NCBI RefSeq assembly: GCF_008831285.2
Contig: NC_045139.1
Location: 30,295,206 to 30,359,205 of the forward strand
Length of the DNA stretch: 64,000 bases
Direction: 5' to 3'
Source: Nymphaea colorata
Taxonomy: Eukaryota > Streptophyta > Magnoliopsida > Nymphaeales > Nymphaeaceae
The position numbers and the translations under genes were made by a program. The number at the start of each line of letters is the position of its first letter. Position 1 is the stretch's first letter. The notes under the pieces were generated by a model that was given only the letters and a program-made list of their open reading frames with translations, ran no database searches and was not told the origin of the DNA. Below, piece by piece: positions 37,841-48,480 of the stretch.

Positions 37841-39116
37841 GCGTTCTGTTCCTGCTGCCTTTTCCTAGAATGAATTGGTACATCACAGTTGATACTGTAA
37901 AGTGTAAATGGCATGTCACCTAAAGGAAGATCTGTGAAGCGAGAGAGCGAAAGCTGTATGACACCTGGGTTCAAAAAATTCATTTTTAGATCTACAATCT
38001 TTTAAAAGAAGATCTTTTCTTAAGTGCTTGATCGGCTGCAATGTTTCCTCATCTAGAGAATATGAATCGTTACGCTGCAGTTTGGCCGAAAGTAAGAAAC
38101 ACTTCGTTGGATATTCATCTGCTTCTCTTTTTTGCCTTGGTTTCTTTCTTACGAATGAAGTTCTGCAACTCCGGTTACGATGCTGACCAGTGATTCTCCT
38201 GTTCACAACATCAATAAAACATGGCTGTCATGAAAACTGTCAAGTTAGTCAAAAAATGCTACTTTGCTGCTACCTCAAAAAGAATATGAAAAATGTATCT
38301 AATTTGCAAATACGCCCAAGTTTCAAGCATAAGTTTACTGAAAGAAACATTCACTTATCTAACTTTAATCTCTGGATATAGCTTGACAGTAGATCGAGCA
38401 GAAACTAATCTAACCTCAAATTCAGCATGTTCATCCTTATGTTTTCTTGTAATATCTAGCTTTAGATTTGGATTAATACGTATTGCAGTTGCAGGGTCCT
38501 CGTTTAGGACTAAAGCCTTATCCAATTTATTGTTCACTTGTTTTGGTTTTACTATAAAACACTTCTTTTTTTTCCTAAAATCATATTTTAATTAGAATCA
38601 AATTTTTGCATTGTTTGCAAAATGATAAGCTCTACAGATGTGATATGCATCCTAGTTCAAAGTGAGAATGCAAATCTGATCTTAGTGAGCATCAAGCATT
38701 GGTTATTACCATATCCGGATCCACGTGTCGACGTATCGAAGCGGGTACGTGGGCTAAACCCACGTATCCCTGTGACAGAGTTAACAACTTTGAGCTTTAA
38801 GCAAAAAAAAAAAAACCTAAAAAGAAGTAAATCATATGAGAATTTCAAGCTTTTCTGGGCTGTTTCTATGTTTTCTAGGCTGCATTTTTAGACAGTATTT
38901 TTTGGTTGTTTATGCGTATAAGGATACGATCTTGATTTCTTGAAAGGAGATGCATCTTTATATAAAAGTAAGACACACATGTACAAGAATGCAGAAAGTA
39001 TTCAATCTATGAACCAAATACCTTAGGTAATTGATTAACTTACAGCCTTCGAAAGGTCTAACGCATATTGCGTGAAGATTTTAAAACAAAGATCTAAAAT
39101 CCCCAGTAATACATAC
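37841..39116. other. Spacer between the two U1 genes
   Basis: Two minus-strand open frames, 38206-37916 (96 codons) and 37983-37777 (68 codons), overlap, but neither matches a family I know. A perfect short hairpin lies at 38746-38766 near several ACGT cores. The rest is AT-rich with no recognisable gene. Confidence 0.55.
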
Positions 39117-39256
39117 ATCGACAGAAAAAATCGTACATTGCATCATCGACAGAAAAAATCGTAAATTGCATCATCGACAGAAAAAATCGTAAATTGCATC
39201 ATCGACAGAAAAAATCGCACATTGCATCATCGACAGAAAAAATCGTACATTGCATA
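39117..39256. repeat. 28-bp tandem repeat, five units
   Basis: Units begin at 39117, 39145, 39173, 39201 and 39229. The core is atcgacagaaaaaatcgta followed by cattgcatc or aattgcatc, with only single-base differences. The units are contiguous, with no spacers. The array ends 37 bases beyond the 3' end of U1 copy 2 in the direction of transcription. Confidence 0.97.
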
Positions 39257-39292
39257 AATTAAAACAAAAGAACATGATTTATCATTAGGAAT

Positions 39293-39455
39293 TGGTGGGG
39301 GCCGCGCGAACGCGTTCCCCCGCTGAAACAAATTATGACGTCCATTCTCCCACTTGGGGAGATGGTAGAACAACTCTCCTCCCAAGTGCAATGGAGGCAG
39401 TTGCTCTAGGCCATCGGCCTTATTGGTCACCGATCGACCCCGTCCAGGTAAGTAT
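39293..39455 (-). ncRNA. U1: U1 spliceosomal snRNA, copy 2
   Basis: The minus strand from 39455 begins atacttacctg and follows copy 1 closely over 163 bases. Stem-loop I has loop gaccaataa (gatcaatta in copy 1) with its stem atcgg/ccgat kept. The attgcac loop, the ataatttgt Sm site and the terminal hairpin with ttcg are intact. Some dozen substitutions separate the copies. The USE and TATA are conserved at the same spacing, so both are candidates for active genes. Confidence 0.92.
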
Positions 39456-39482
39456 GATTACAACGGAGACCCCTGAAGCCCC

Positions 39483-39532
39483 TTTATAGCCCTCTTTCGA
39501 CCAGGCCGTTTTCCATTTCCTCGATACAGGAC
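39483..39532 (-). promoter_or_regulatory. snRNA promoter of U1 copy 2 (USE and TATA)
   Basis: The same USE variant gtcctgtatcg (39522-39532, minus strand) lies 33 bases before tataaa (39483-39488). The intervening bases differ considerably from copy 1 while the spacing is exactly kept, which argues for selection on the arrangement. Confidence 0.8.
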
Positions 39533-39850
39533 TATTTTTTTTTTCATTTCACTACAGAGAACGTTCCACAGGCAACCGCCTAAAGACGGCCGACCCTTGG
39601 GGCTTCTGTTGCTTCTTTAACTAATCCATTCGGATTTAATTTTGATTTTTTATCTTGCCTTCTCTTCAGCAGAAGTGAAATACAAGTCATTTCTTCAGGG
39701 TTCCGATTCAGTTTCAACCTCTATATATCGATGGATGATGCCTCCTCTCTCTCTCTCTCTCGTCTCGCTCCCCAGCTGCCCTTCAATGGCGGATTTCCTT
39801 GAGAAGGAAATCTGTTCTGAAGGAAGATAACAGTGCAAATGCTCAACGCA

Positions 39851-42460
39851 TATGGGGAGGCCTTCGTCCTGATCACCTTGAGTATGGAACTGAAGCGACA
39901 GGAGGATAGATGAAGCATCTGCCATGTTGGTGTCGATCAAAGAATGCAATACAACAGGTGGACCGAATATTGCTCTGAATAGTGAAAAGAATTAATAAGG
40001 AACAGAGGTGCCACTGGTTCATCCATGGTTGTTTGGCTTCTGCATTGATGGATTTGTAAATACAGAAACACGCTTTACATGGGGACAAAGAGGATCAAAC
40101 TGTGATTGCATTACATTGTAGAACTATGATTTTTTTTTTTTTTGTATTTTTTTTCCAAAAACTACTGAACAAGAGGATAAGTGTTCATAAATCTAAAAGA
40201 AATGCCTGGATCCAAATGGGTTTATCAATCTTCATTGGAGTCACCTTTTGGCCAATCCTTGAAATCTCTACAGTCTGCACCACAATTGATGTAATTACTT
40301 CATATACAAAATAAGATTTTCAACATCCAAATGGTTCTTGTTCTTGCACTTCATGATTTTCTTATGAGAATGAGGTTTCCGGCCAATGGTTGCTGAGACC
40401 TTGCAATCGGAGAAGATGAGAAACTCCATGTATTAAGCACGTTCCGTAGTGATACGACTATTCCTAGGTTGGCACATCTATATATAAAATAATGGCATCA
40501 CCATATTTGCCTTATAAGGTCTCCCCATCTTTGAATCTAAGACTGGGAAATCGATACAGGGGTTGGACCAAAGGTAGGAAAGTCCACTAGATTCAACAAT
40601 CGGTTGGGGAGCCTCTTTCAGTAAATACTTTTGTGAAAAACAGCTGAATGACAATGTAGGATTATAAGAACGGTTTATCAAATTTTCTCAAAAACATGGG
40701 GTGACTTTGATAAAATTTTCATGAAATGTTGAGACCCTTCTCAAACCCTCAACCCTCATTTTTCACCTCAATTTGTCGTTTCTCTCTGATCTCTCTCTCT
40801 CTCTCAGGCCGTGGACCTCCATGGCAGTTACGGCCCTCACCAGCGTCGGCCAAGCCACCGGGGGTTTCCAACGGCCGGCGGACCTCCACGGTAGAATTGC
40901 AGGGGGCCGCGCCACGGCGAGTTTCTCTCTCTAGTACCTTATTTCTCTTCCTTTTTCTTTTATCTAGGCTTTCATTTGTAGGGGTTTTAAGTCCGATCGG
41001 GAAATGCAGCAACCGTGGCGACTAGCGAGGCCACCGGCGGCACAGCGCAGGTCGAAAGTCCAGGTGCGTTTCTCCCTTTATTGTCATTATTATTATTGTT
41101 ATTATATATATATAGATTCCCCCTTCTCTGTTTAAACGTTTGTTTAAGAATAAGGACCGAACTCTCTCTCTCTCTCTTCTCATCTGTTATTACTTTATTT
41201 TATTATTTTTCTATATGTTTCAGGTCGAAATGGCTCATCAAGAACAGTTTACATCGAACAACTGTATAAGAGCAAAAACGAATCAGCAGGACAAGGAAAA
41301 ACCTTAGCAGGGCATCGATTCTCCATGGACATTTCCTTTTTTTTTTTCGGTTATGAGAATCACGAAAATTATGTACGCAAAGTAGCATTGATATGAAACC
41401 GTAGTACCATGCTCTCAACATGGAAATGCAAAGCACGAGTTGGTTAATGAAGAATCACTGCATGCATACATTGACATCATGGATGGATGTAACATCATGT
41501 ATGTCATATAGAACTGGAGTCTATAAAACTACACATGCATGTAGGAACATTCATGTCACTTTCATTGAAGCACGCAAACATGGTTTTTTACTAAAAGGTA
41601 TTAGCAGCATCGGTATATATAAAACACCAACATGTATACATACGTAATACTTTAGATTTTCAGTGAAGCATGCAAACGTGACTTTTTACAAACAAGTACA
41701 AGCAGCATAGGAGCATAGGTACATAGGAAACACCCACATACATAAATACATAGCATGGGAGCGTGATTCAGTTCACATATGCAGGGTATAGGTATCAGTT
41801 GGATCTATGTATCATAGTTTTTGTTAATCATTGATTTGATTTGAGAAATGGAAATATAGCATGCTAGTATTTTGAATTATGCGTATATACATGCAGCTGG
41901 GAAACCAGTAAAGGAATAGACAATGTTTATGTACCTAAGCTTGAAATCGGACGGACTCTCAACACCCGCACCATAACAAGAAGAAGACAGACAAACTATC
42001 ACACATATGCAGCAGGGAACTTTAAAGAAGGTTTACAAGGTGGTTTTGCCACTATCTACGAATTCTCCACAATATAGGGTAGTGGTTAAAATGGAGGAAA
42101 CTGTGACTGCCACCAAGAAAAAGTAAATAAGTTAATAAATAATAAGTGCCAATTTAAGATATCTTAAAAAAAATAAAACAAAAGAAGATGCAGGGACCAG
42201 GGGCTAGGGTCCTGTCATTATTCTTCTTCATTTCAATGTGCAAAAAAATACAGTTGGTATCATAAATTTCAACTGTAATAGAATGATCTATGAGGCTTTC
42301 ATGCCATGGACATCTTCTTCTTTTGATTTATCTTGTTTTTCTCTTACAACGAATGAATTTGAGCTTTTGCCAATTTTTATAGCTTATGTTTACAAAAAGA
42401 AATACCCTGCATTCCCACGCATAAAAGAGGAAATGAGAAACAGGAAGAGAAGAGTCTCCA
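39851..42460. other. Intergenic region between U1 copy 2 and NHL gene
   Basis: At 40740-41060 there is a CT-rich then GC-rich stretch with open frames on both strands and donor- and acceptor-like sites (cag/gtgcg near 41063 and ttcag/gtcg near 41223). This could be a small non-coding or fast-evolving transcript. From 41400 to 42200 sequence with repeated catgcatg/acatgtatac-type motifs shows no gene. The last 100 bases are likely the 3' UTR of the NHL gene. Confidence 0.5.
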
Positions 42461-43117
42461 TTAATTCGTTCTGCAGCTACGGCTGACCAAGACTCCATTA
42501 GGTGGGCTTGTGAGCTCAACCAAACACTGTCTAGTGACCCAGTACGTGATGTGGCTCAGCCCCAAACCTGCTCTGGTTTTGAAGTTTCCCCTGATCTCAT
42601 ACTGAATTCTGTTGTTCCTTACCTGCCGCTGAAGTTCCCACGAGAGCATCGGCGGCAGAGGGACCTGGCTCGACACCATCTGTATCGTCTGTAGCCTCGA
42701 CTGCCCGCTCCTCTGCTCAAAAGGTTTGATCGCCCGGGCAGCGATCAGCGTGCCATGGAAGAGGAGCTCGATGTTCAAGTACTCGAAACCCACGTTGATT
42801 CTCTGATTTGGGTTCGTGAAATTAGCGAGGATGAAGAGCTCCCCGTTGAGCAAGCTCGGCGAGTCGATGTAGATGCTGTTGAGGCTCGCGTTTGCGATGT
42901 CGAAAGAAGGGTGTTTTGGCTTCACGGCGAGGAAGACGATAAGGGTGATGACGCCGGCGAGTATGAGGAGGAGGCTGAAGATAGAGCAGAAAATGGCGAA
43001 GCACCAGACGAGAGCGTTCGTCCGCCGCGGAGGCCGCAGCAGCCCTTCCTGCTTGTAGTCGCCTTGACCGACTTGTTGCCGGCGGGTCGCCGGAGGAGGC
43101 GGGTTCTCCTGCTCCAT
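42461..43117 (-). CDS. NDR1/HIN1-like (NHL, LEA_2) membrane protein
   Basis: An intronless frame of 218 residues with an ATG at 43117. A basic, proline-rich cytosolic N-terminus (residues 1-35) is followed by one strong membrane segment at about 36-65 and an outward LEA_2-type domain from about 75 to the end. The family's NPN motif is at 102-104 (NFTNPNQRINVGFEY), followed by LFHGTLIAARAIKPFEQRSGQ. NHL proteins sit in the plasma membrane; NDR1 and some NHLs act in defence signalling and wall-membrane adhesion, while most have no assigned role. Short spacing and single-exon structure are usual for the family. The exact subgroup is not determined. Confidence 0.9.
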   Translation of the reverse strand: MEQENPPPPATRRQQVGQGDYKQEGLLRPPRRTNALVWCFAIFCSIFSLLLILAGVITLIVFLAVKPKHPSFDIANASLNSIYIDSPSLLNGELFILANFTNPNQRINVGFEYLNIELLFHGTLIAARAIKPFEQRSGQSRLQTIQMVSSQVPLPPMLSWELQRQVRNNRIQYEIRGNFKTRAGLGLSHITYWVTRQCLVELTSPPNGVLVSRSCRTN

Positions 43118-44991
43118 GGTGGCAGCTGTCGTTGTTTGTCATCAGAAGGCCTAGTTTCATCATGCCTTGGCTCTAAAGAAAAGCAGTTTTAGAAGGAAGG
43201 GAACTCCATTAAGAAAAGAATGTGAGCCAAACATATCATGGAACTGCAATGGGAGGGAAAGTATAAAGGTAAAGGTTAAGCTTTTGACATGTATGGGCCA
43301 AAGGGGCGATGGCTTGAAGTCTCTGAAGATTGAAGTTCACACTGCAGCTAAACTAGTGAGAATAAAAAGTATTAGGCCGCCATGATTGGACGCCTTACTG
43401 CAACGGCTTGAGGATACGTGGTTGTTGTGGACGACATCTTTTGTCTAGATGTCCTTCTTCTTTTGTGTTAACAACTGACAGATAACAATTTGAGTCCAAG
43501 TTGCTACTGTTGTAGTATTTAACGTGGTTTTTGAACTTCAAGTGAGGGAAATTGTTGTACAAAATTAATAGAAACTGTCACCTTTTCCAGCGTATTTCTG
43601 CTTAATTTTTAATCAGAGTTAGGTGACAATGATAGGGTTTGTGCCCTTTTTGACAGTTCACCACATTAAAGTAAAGCACCTATTACAAAATTTGTGAATA
43701 TGGGGCTTCATTTTTCTGGTATTATGTCAAAATGGTTGGTCCTCTAAATTAAGATGCACATCTAAAAATAGAATAGGAAAGCAATGGAGTGCCCCCAATG
43801 CAAGCTGTGATGTATGTCTAGCGATTTGATGACACCAACAAAATTCAATGCTGGTTTCACATCTGGCATTTGTTTAATATTAAGAAAGAGAAAAAGCAAA
43901 AAGCAGAGACTACTGCTGCCCACTGGTCTAGAGCTCAGACATATAGGCTAACTATGAGGGGCTTCTCGATGAAGCCTCATACAGCTCTTTCAATATTGTC
44001 TATATCACCATTGTGGCACAGTTTTGTCCTTCTGAAGCCTGTCAAGATGTTAGAACTTTAGAATAGAGATTCCAGTTTGCACTAATCTACCTTTTGCTGT
44101 TTGATATTTTTTAACAGACAGCAGCTTCTTTCAACTCCTACAGCCTGTACTTATTGCCCCGCAACTCAAGGAGGCGTGTGAACGGCTATGATACGAGATC
44201 AAAGGTTATTTGAAATCTTAGGATTTAAGATCATAAGATATCATATCCATAGTTTCAAAAAAGATTGCAGATCTCCTGTTTGAAATTAAGATGCATGAAT
44301 ACATTCCTTCATGGCATCTTTAATGTATGGCTGTTCTCTTGACTGGTATGTCTCAGCTTTCAATCACACTCTAAAAGGGTGAGATAGTTTTTAGTGTAAA
44401 TTTAAGATATTTGAGATTGAATGTCCCTGTTTAATTCATAAATCTGCTTTTGAGGTGAATATCTTCGAACGCTGACATTCTACAAGCTCATGAAAACATA
44501 AGAAGGTCAGAGATGAATTTAAATTAGTGTAACTTATACGTACATATTGCTCCCCAAAAAGGTCTAGGGCCAGGTTTCTTTGGACTTTGCCTGGAAAATA
44601 ATGCACGAGAAGCAGTGCCAGTACCACTGCATGCAAAGGGCATATGTTTCAACATATGCTCTTAGATTACATGTTTCAAGAACACTATTTTCTTGTTTCA
44701 ACAAATATTGTGTAATTATAATCGCATTATATTCTTTAAAACAAAAACGTTTTGGTGTTCTTCGAATACGTGTTTTAGGAATTTATGCTTCATGAACATT
44801 CTTGTTCTTGTTATGAAACATCCTCTGAGAACATCAGCCAACATAAGGCCTATCTTCGCCAAATCAGCCCATGTCAGCTCATACACCATCTATATCAGCC
44901 AATATAACTTGCAGAAGAACCGAACTGACAATAAAATTCTGCTATAATTCAAGATATGATAACGAATTTTAACTGTGCCAAATTTGATGTA

Positions 44992-44995
<4 letters not shown>

Positions 44996-45078
<83 letters not shown>
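44996..45078. repeat. (AT)n microsatellite
   Basis: About 80 bases of alternating AT, followed by a short interruption and a further AT stretch. Confidence 0.97.
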
Positions 45079-45082
<4 letters not shown>

Positions 45083-45289
45083 TATATATAGACACACACA
45101 TATTCGCCTCCATTAAATTTTAAAAAAATTATATCTAAATTTTAAAAATATAATTTTTATTTAGACAAATTTTGAAGCTATAATTACTCATAAAAACCTT
45201 TTGACTCGGGATTTAGCCGTAACAGTTGTTGGGGACCATGATGGACTACCATGGATGCATTGCATGCAGAAGCATCACATGCGGTTCCA

Positions 45290-45790
45290 ACCTAAAACGC
45301 CATGCCTCTCGTGCAATGATGGTGACCATGATGATGACAACGGGGACGGCATGGTCCACCCATGCGGTGGGTCCGCCAGCGGCGGTAGGCGACGAAAAAG
45401 GAGTCGCTGACGTGGACCGCACCGCGGGCGTTGGGTGCGCAGCCGACGTGTGAGACGTCGCGACGCCTCATCCTTGACGCCGACGTGTGCGGACCGGGCT
45501 CTCCGGTGGACCCCGCAACCAACAAGCTCGCCAATGGGAGCGCGCGGTCATCTCTCTCTCTCTCTCCCGCGATCCCTTGCTTCGCCGGGCGGGTTTTGCC
45601 TCTTTGTGGGGCCCACCGCGACAATAGCTTCCCCGTCTCTCTCAAGTGGGACCCGGAAAGGTCATATAATTGTCCACGTGTCAACAATGGACGGCCGTAC
45701 CGCGTGGGCCCGGCGCACCACCGACCTTACTCTGGCGTTCGTTGTCTTCTTCTCCGCCGCCCTCCACGTGGATGCCAGCTCAGGGGCGGA
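45290..45790. promoter_or_regulatory. GC-rich island with several ACGT-core motifs
   Basis: In otherwise AT-rich DNA, this stretch is clearly GC-rich and contains ccacgtgtc (45674), ccacgtgg (45764), gacgtgg (45409) and gacgtgt-type cores near 45445 and 45480. Open frames overlap on both strands without any known domain. It could be a promoter/5' UTR of an unrecognised transcript or a gene remnant. Confidence 0.35.
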
Positions 45791-46521
45791 GGTTCTTTGC
45801 CCAACCAGGAAGGACCAAAAGTTCTCGCTATTACCTAAAAGAGCCACAATGGAGTTGTTGATTTACCATAGACTCAAAAGTAGTTATAATCCTCATAAAT
45901 CTAGTTCTCACTTATCTGCATAAAAGAAACTTACCTACTTTCAATCAAAACTTTGTCTTATTTTTAATCTAATTGAGAATGGTTCTTGAATCAAGGGGTT
46001 TATCTTTAGGTAGTTTTATTTGAGTTGAATTTATAATTGTTGGAACTTTGTAATTTTCAATTATAGACATTGGTAACCAACCCAAAGCAGGTTTGATTAT
46101 AATTTAATTTGTGATGATCAACGGTGAGAAGTTCATATTTTTTAAACAATTTGTTGGGTAGTATTCCATGCAATTACCACAAAATATAAGATTCCAAAAT
46201 CAATACTATAATTAAGCAATAATTATGTTCTAATATTTGATTCCCAATCAACAACTGGTAGATCTATTAAACACATACTTCACGATAAATTTATCAAATT
46301 CAAAGTTAAGACTTTTCATAAGGATATTGAATAGTTACATGTAAATGATTTGAGTGAGACAGGAAGTAAGAATGAGAAGCTCTTAACGAGGTAGCTCAAT
46401 GCGTGATTGAGATGAATTGTCATTATAATCACAATAAAGGACGTTTGTATCTCATCTCAATTTCGTAGCTTTTAATTTGCAAAAAAATTGCAGAAAAAAG
46501 GCATCTTGTATACTCTTTCCT

Positions 46522-46568
<47 letters not shown>

Positions 46569-48227
46569 GGGGATAAGAACCGGTCCACTTAGCCTCCATA
46601 GGAGAACCCCTAATCCCAAGCTCAACAATCATCAATACCATTAAGATAGCACCCACCAAGATTTGATCTAAGGACGTAACTATAACACGCCACCCAACCC
46701 AAGCGGTTGCACCACTCATCACCCAGAGAGATCTATTAGGTAATCAACATAACTTATGACATCATTTAAACCCACGTTAGACTAAGTGGTATTTCAATGA
46801 AAACCAGATCCAGATATTACTGCACTTATGATGCGTTCTAGATACTTTATATCTTTTCAATTATGAGTGAGAAACTAAGGAAAAGTTGATCACATTTGGG
46901 CAACAAGATCCTTATTAATATTTCAATATTTTGTCTTGAAACATGGCTGTTCATTATACGTTGCACGAGTTTACATGAATCATAAATTGTTTGCAGCAGT
47001 CAAACTTCTTATGACATGAGAGGCAAATAATGCAAATCAACCAATTAAGTTAGTGAATAAATAATAGTATAGCGATGTCAAACATTTACCACGTAAAATC
47101 GATGTAAAGATGAATGTATTATTTTTTCTATGATGAAGGCTTTCAATAAGTAAACATGAGAACTATGTCAAGTGATTACAAACATTTACTCATTTAGTTG
47201 ACAGTTCACAATGTAAAAAGCCAATTTTTTAAATTCAAAATATAGTCAGCCTTCATTTTTGGGACAAATTAATTTGCCATTTGGCACTTTAAAACAAGTT
47301 AACTGATTGGATGATTCATAATCAGCTTCATAGATAATATTTCAAAAAAGCCATACTTTTAGCATTTTCATAAAACACTTTGAAAGAAAAATGAGAAGCA
47401 GGGAAGCTTTCTCCTTAGTAAACTCAAATGGATCTAAGAGAAATCAAAGACGAAATTGCAGGCTCCCAAGCTCCAAAATACATACAAAACATAAGGATCG
47501 CTATTGAAGATAGTGCTACCCTGAAGAATGTAACGTAGTTGGTCGGGCTGCTGGATTGGTAAAAACCCCGTCGTTAATTCAATGTTCATGAGTGTTACTT
47601 CTCCGAATGGTAGCAAATACAACTTTCAAGTTGAATAGACTTAGAGTAAAGCTTTGTAGACTTAAGAGTATCTCCCTCAACATTGAGGCAATGTTATTGA
47701 GAAAAATTGCGAGTAAAACTTCGTAGACTTAGAATTCAATTTCTAAAGATTATTAAGTTGAAGTGTCCCGTCGTTCTTGTCGTAGCTGGAGAGGGTCCCT
47801 CCAAATGTATCTAGAAAGTCTATCTTTGAATAACGTCGAGGAGCACAAGGGCGGAGATGAGCCATGCACCACATTCCCTTTAGCTACAAATTAAAGGTGG
47901 GAAAGAAGTCAACAACGTGCTAAGCCACAGATGCTACATGATCCAGGACTAACCTGTCTCATTCATAAAACTTGACTATTAATGCGATACGTGCATTTCC
48001 ATAGCATGAATCTAAATCTTTGGACAAGAAACTATAAAGCAATGGGCAAATCACTTGCATTAAAAAATAAGATGTGCCAGGATAAGTATCAACTTCATTG
48101 ACTCCAACTAGGTAAGTTTCCTTGAAGATGTGATTACTGGCAGATATTAATGTCACAATATCAAAGAAAATTGAGATTAGTGAGGCTAAGCATAGACATG
48201 CCATAAACTGTTTGTATAAGACCCTAT

Positions 48228-48480
48228 GAGGGCATTTGGATGACACTCTCCTCTAACCCAATTTCGTAAAAACTAGGTTTGATCAAAAATCAAGTTTTTT
48301 AATCGGTTTTAATTTTTTTTTTTAGATGACATATCCAAAACCTAGTTTTTGAATGACCTAAAAGAGACCAGGTTTTTCACTCCTCTTTACAAAAAAAAAC
48401 TAGGTTTTGTTAAAACTGGGTTTCTTTAAACCCAGTTTTGATGGCACTCAAGCACTCAAAAAACCTGGTTTTAGAGGTTA
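48228..48480. mobile_element. Tourist-like MITE, diverged relative of the 26.2-kb copy
   Basis: It starts gagggcatttggatgac, matching the terminal sequence gagggcgtttgcatgac of the 26237-26506 element. The interior repeats aaaactaggttttg- and aacccagttttgatgg-type motifs as in that element. The right end is degraded, so the boundary is approximate and no target duplication can be read. Confidence 0.55.

Larger units (their letters stand above)
39280..39850 (-). repeat. U1 duplication unit, copy 2
   Basis: The counterpart of 37150-37840. It ends near aatggcggatttcc (about 39785), after which similarity is no longer evident by eye. Confidence 0.75.

Noticed and set aside
39117-39256. Possible CRISPR-like array
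   Set aside because: The five 28-bp units are contiguous with no spacers, and the DNA is plant nuclear. It is a plain tandem repeat.
42755-43192. 145-codon plus-strand frame over the NHL gene
   Set aside because: It is the acidic shadow of the GC-rich NHL coding strand. The minus-strand frame carries the NPN motif and membrane segment.
45292-45923. Three overlapping frames of 131-162 codons in the GC-rich island
   Set aside because: All frames on both strands are open because of composition, none shows a known motif, and none has clear splice partners. The island was kept only as a regulatory candidate.
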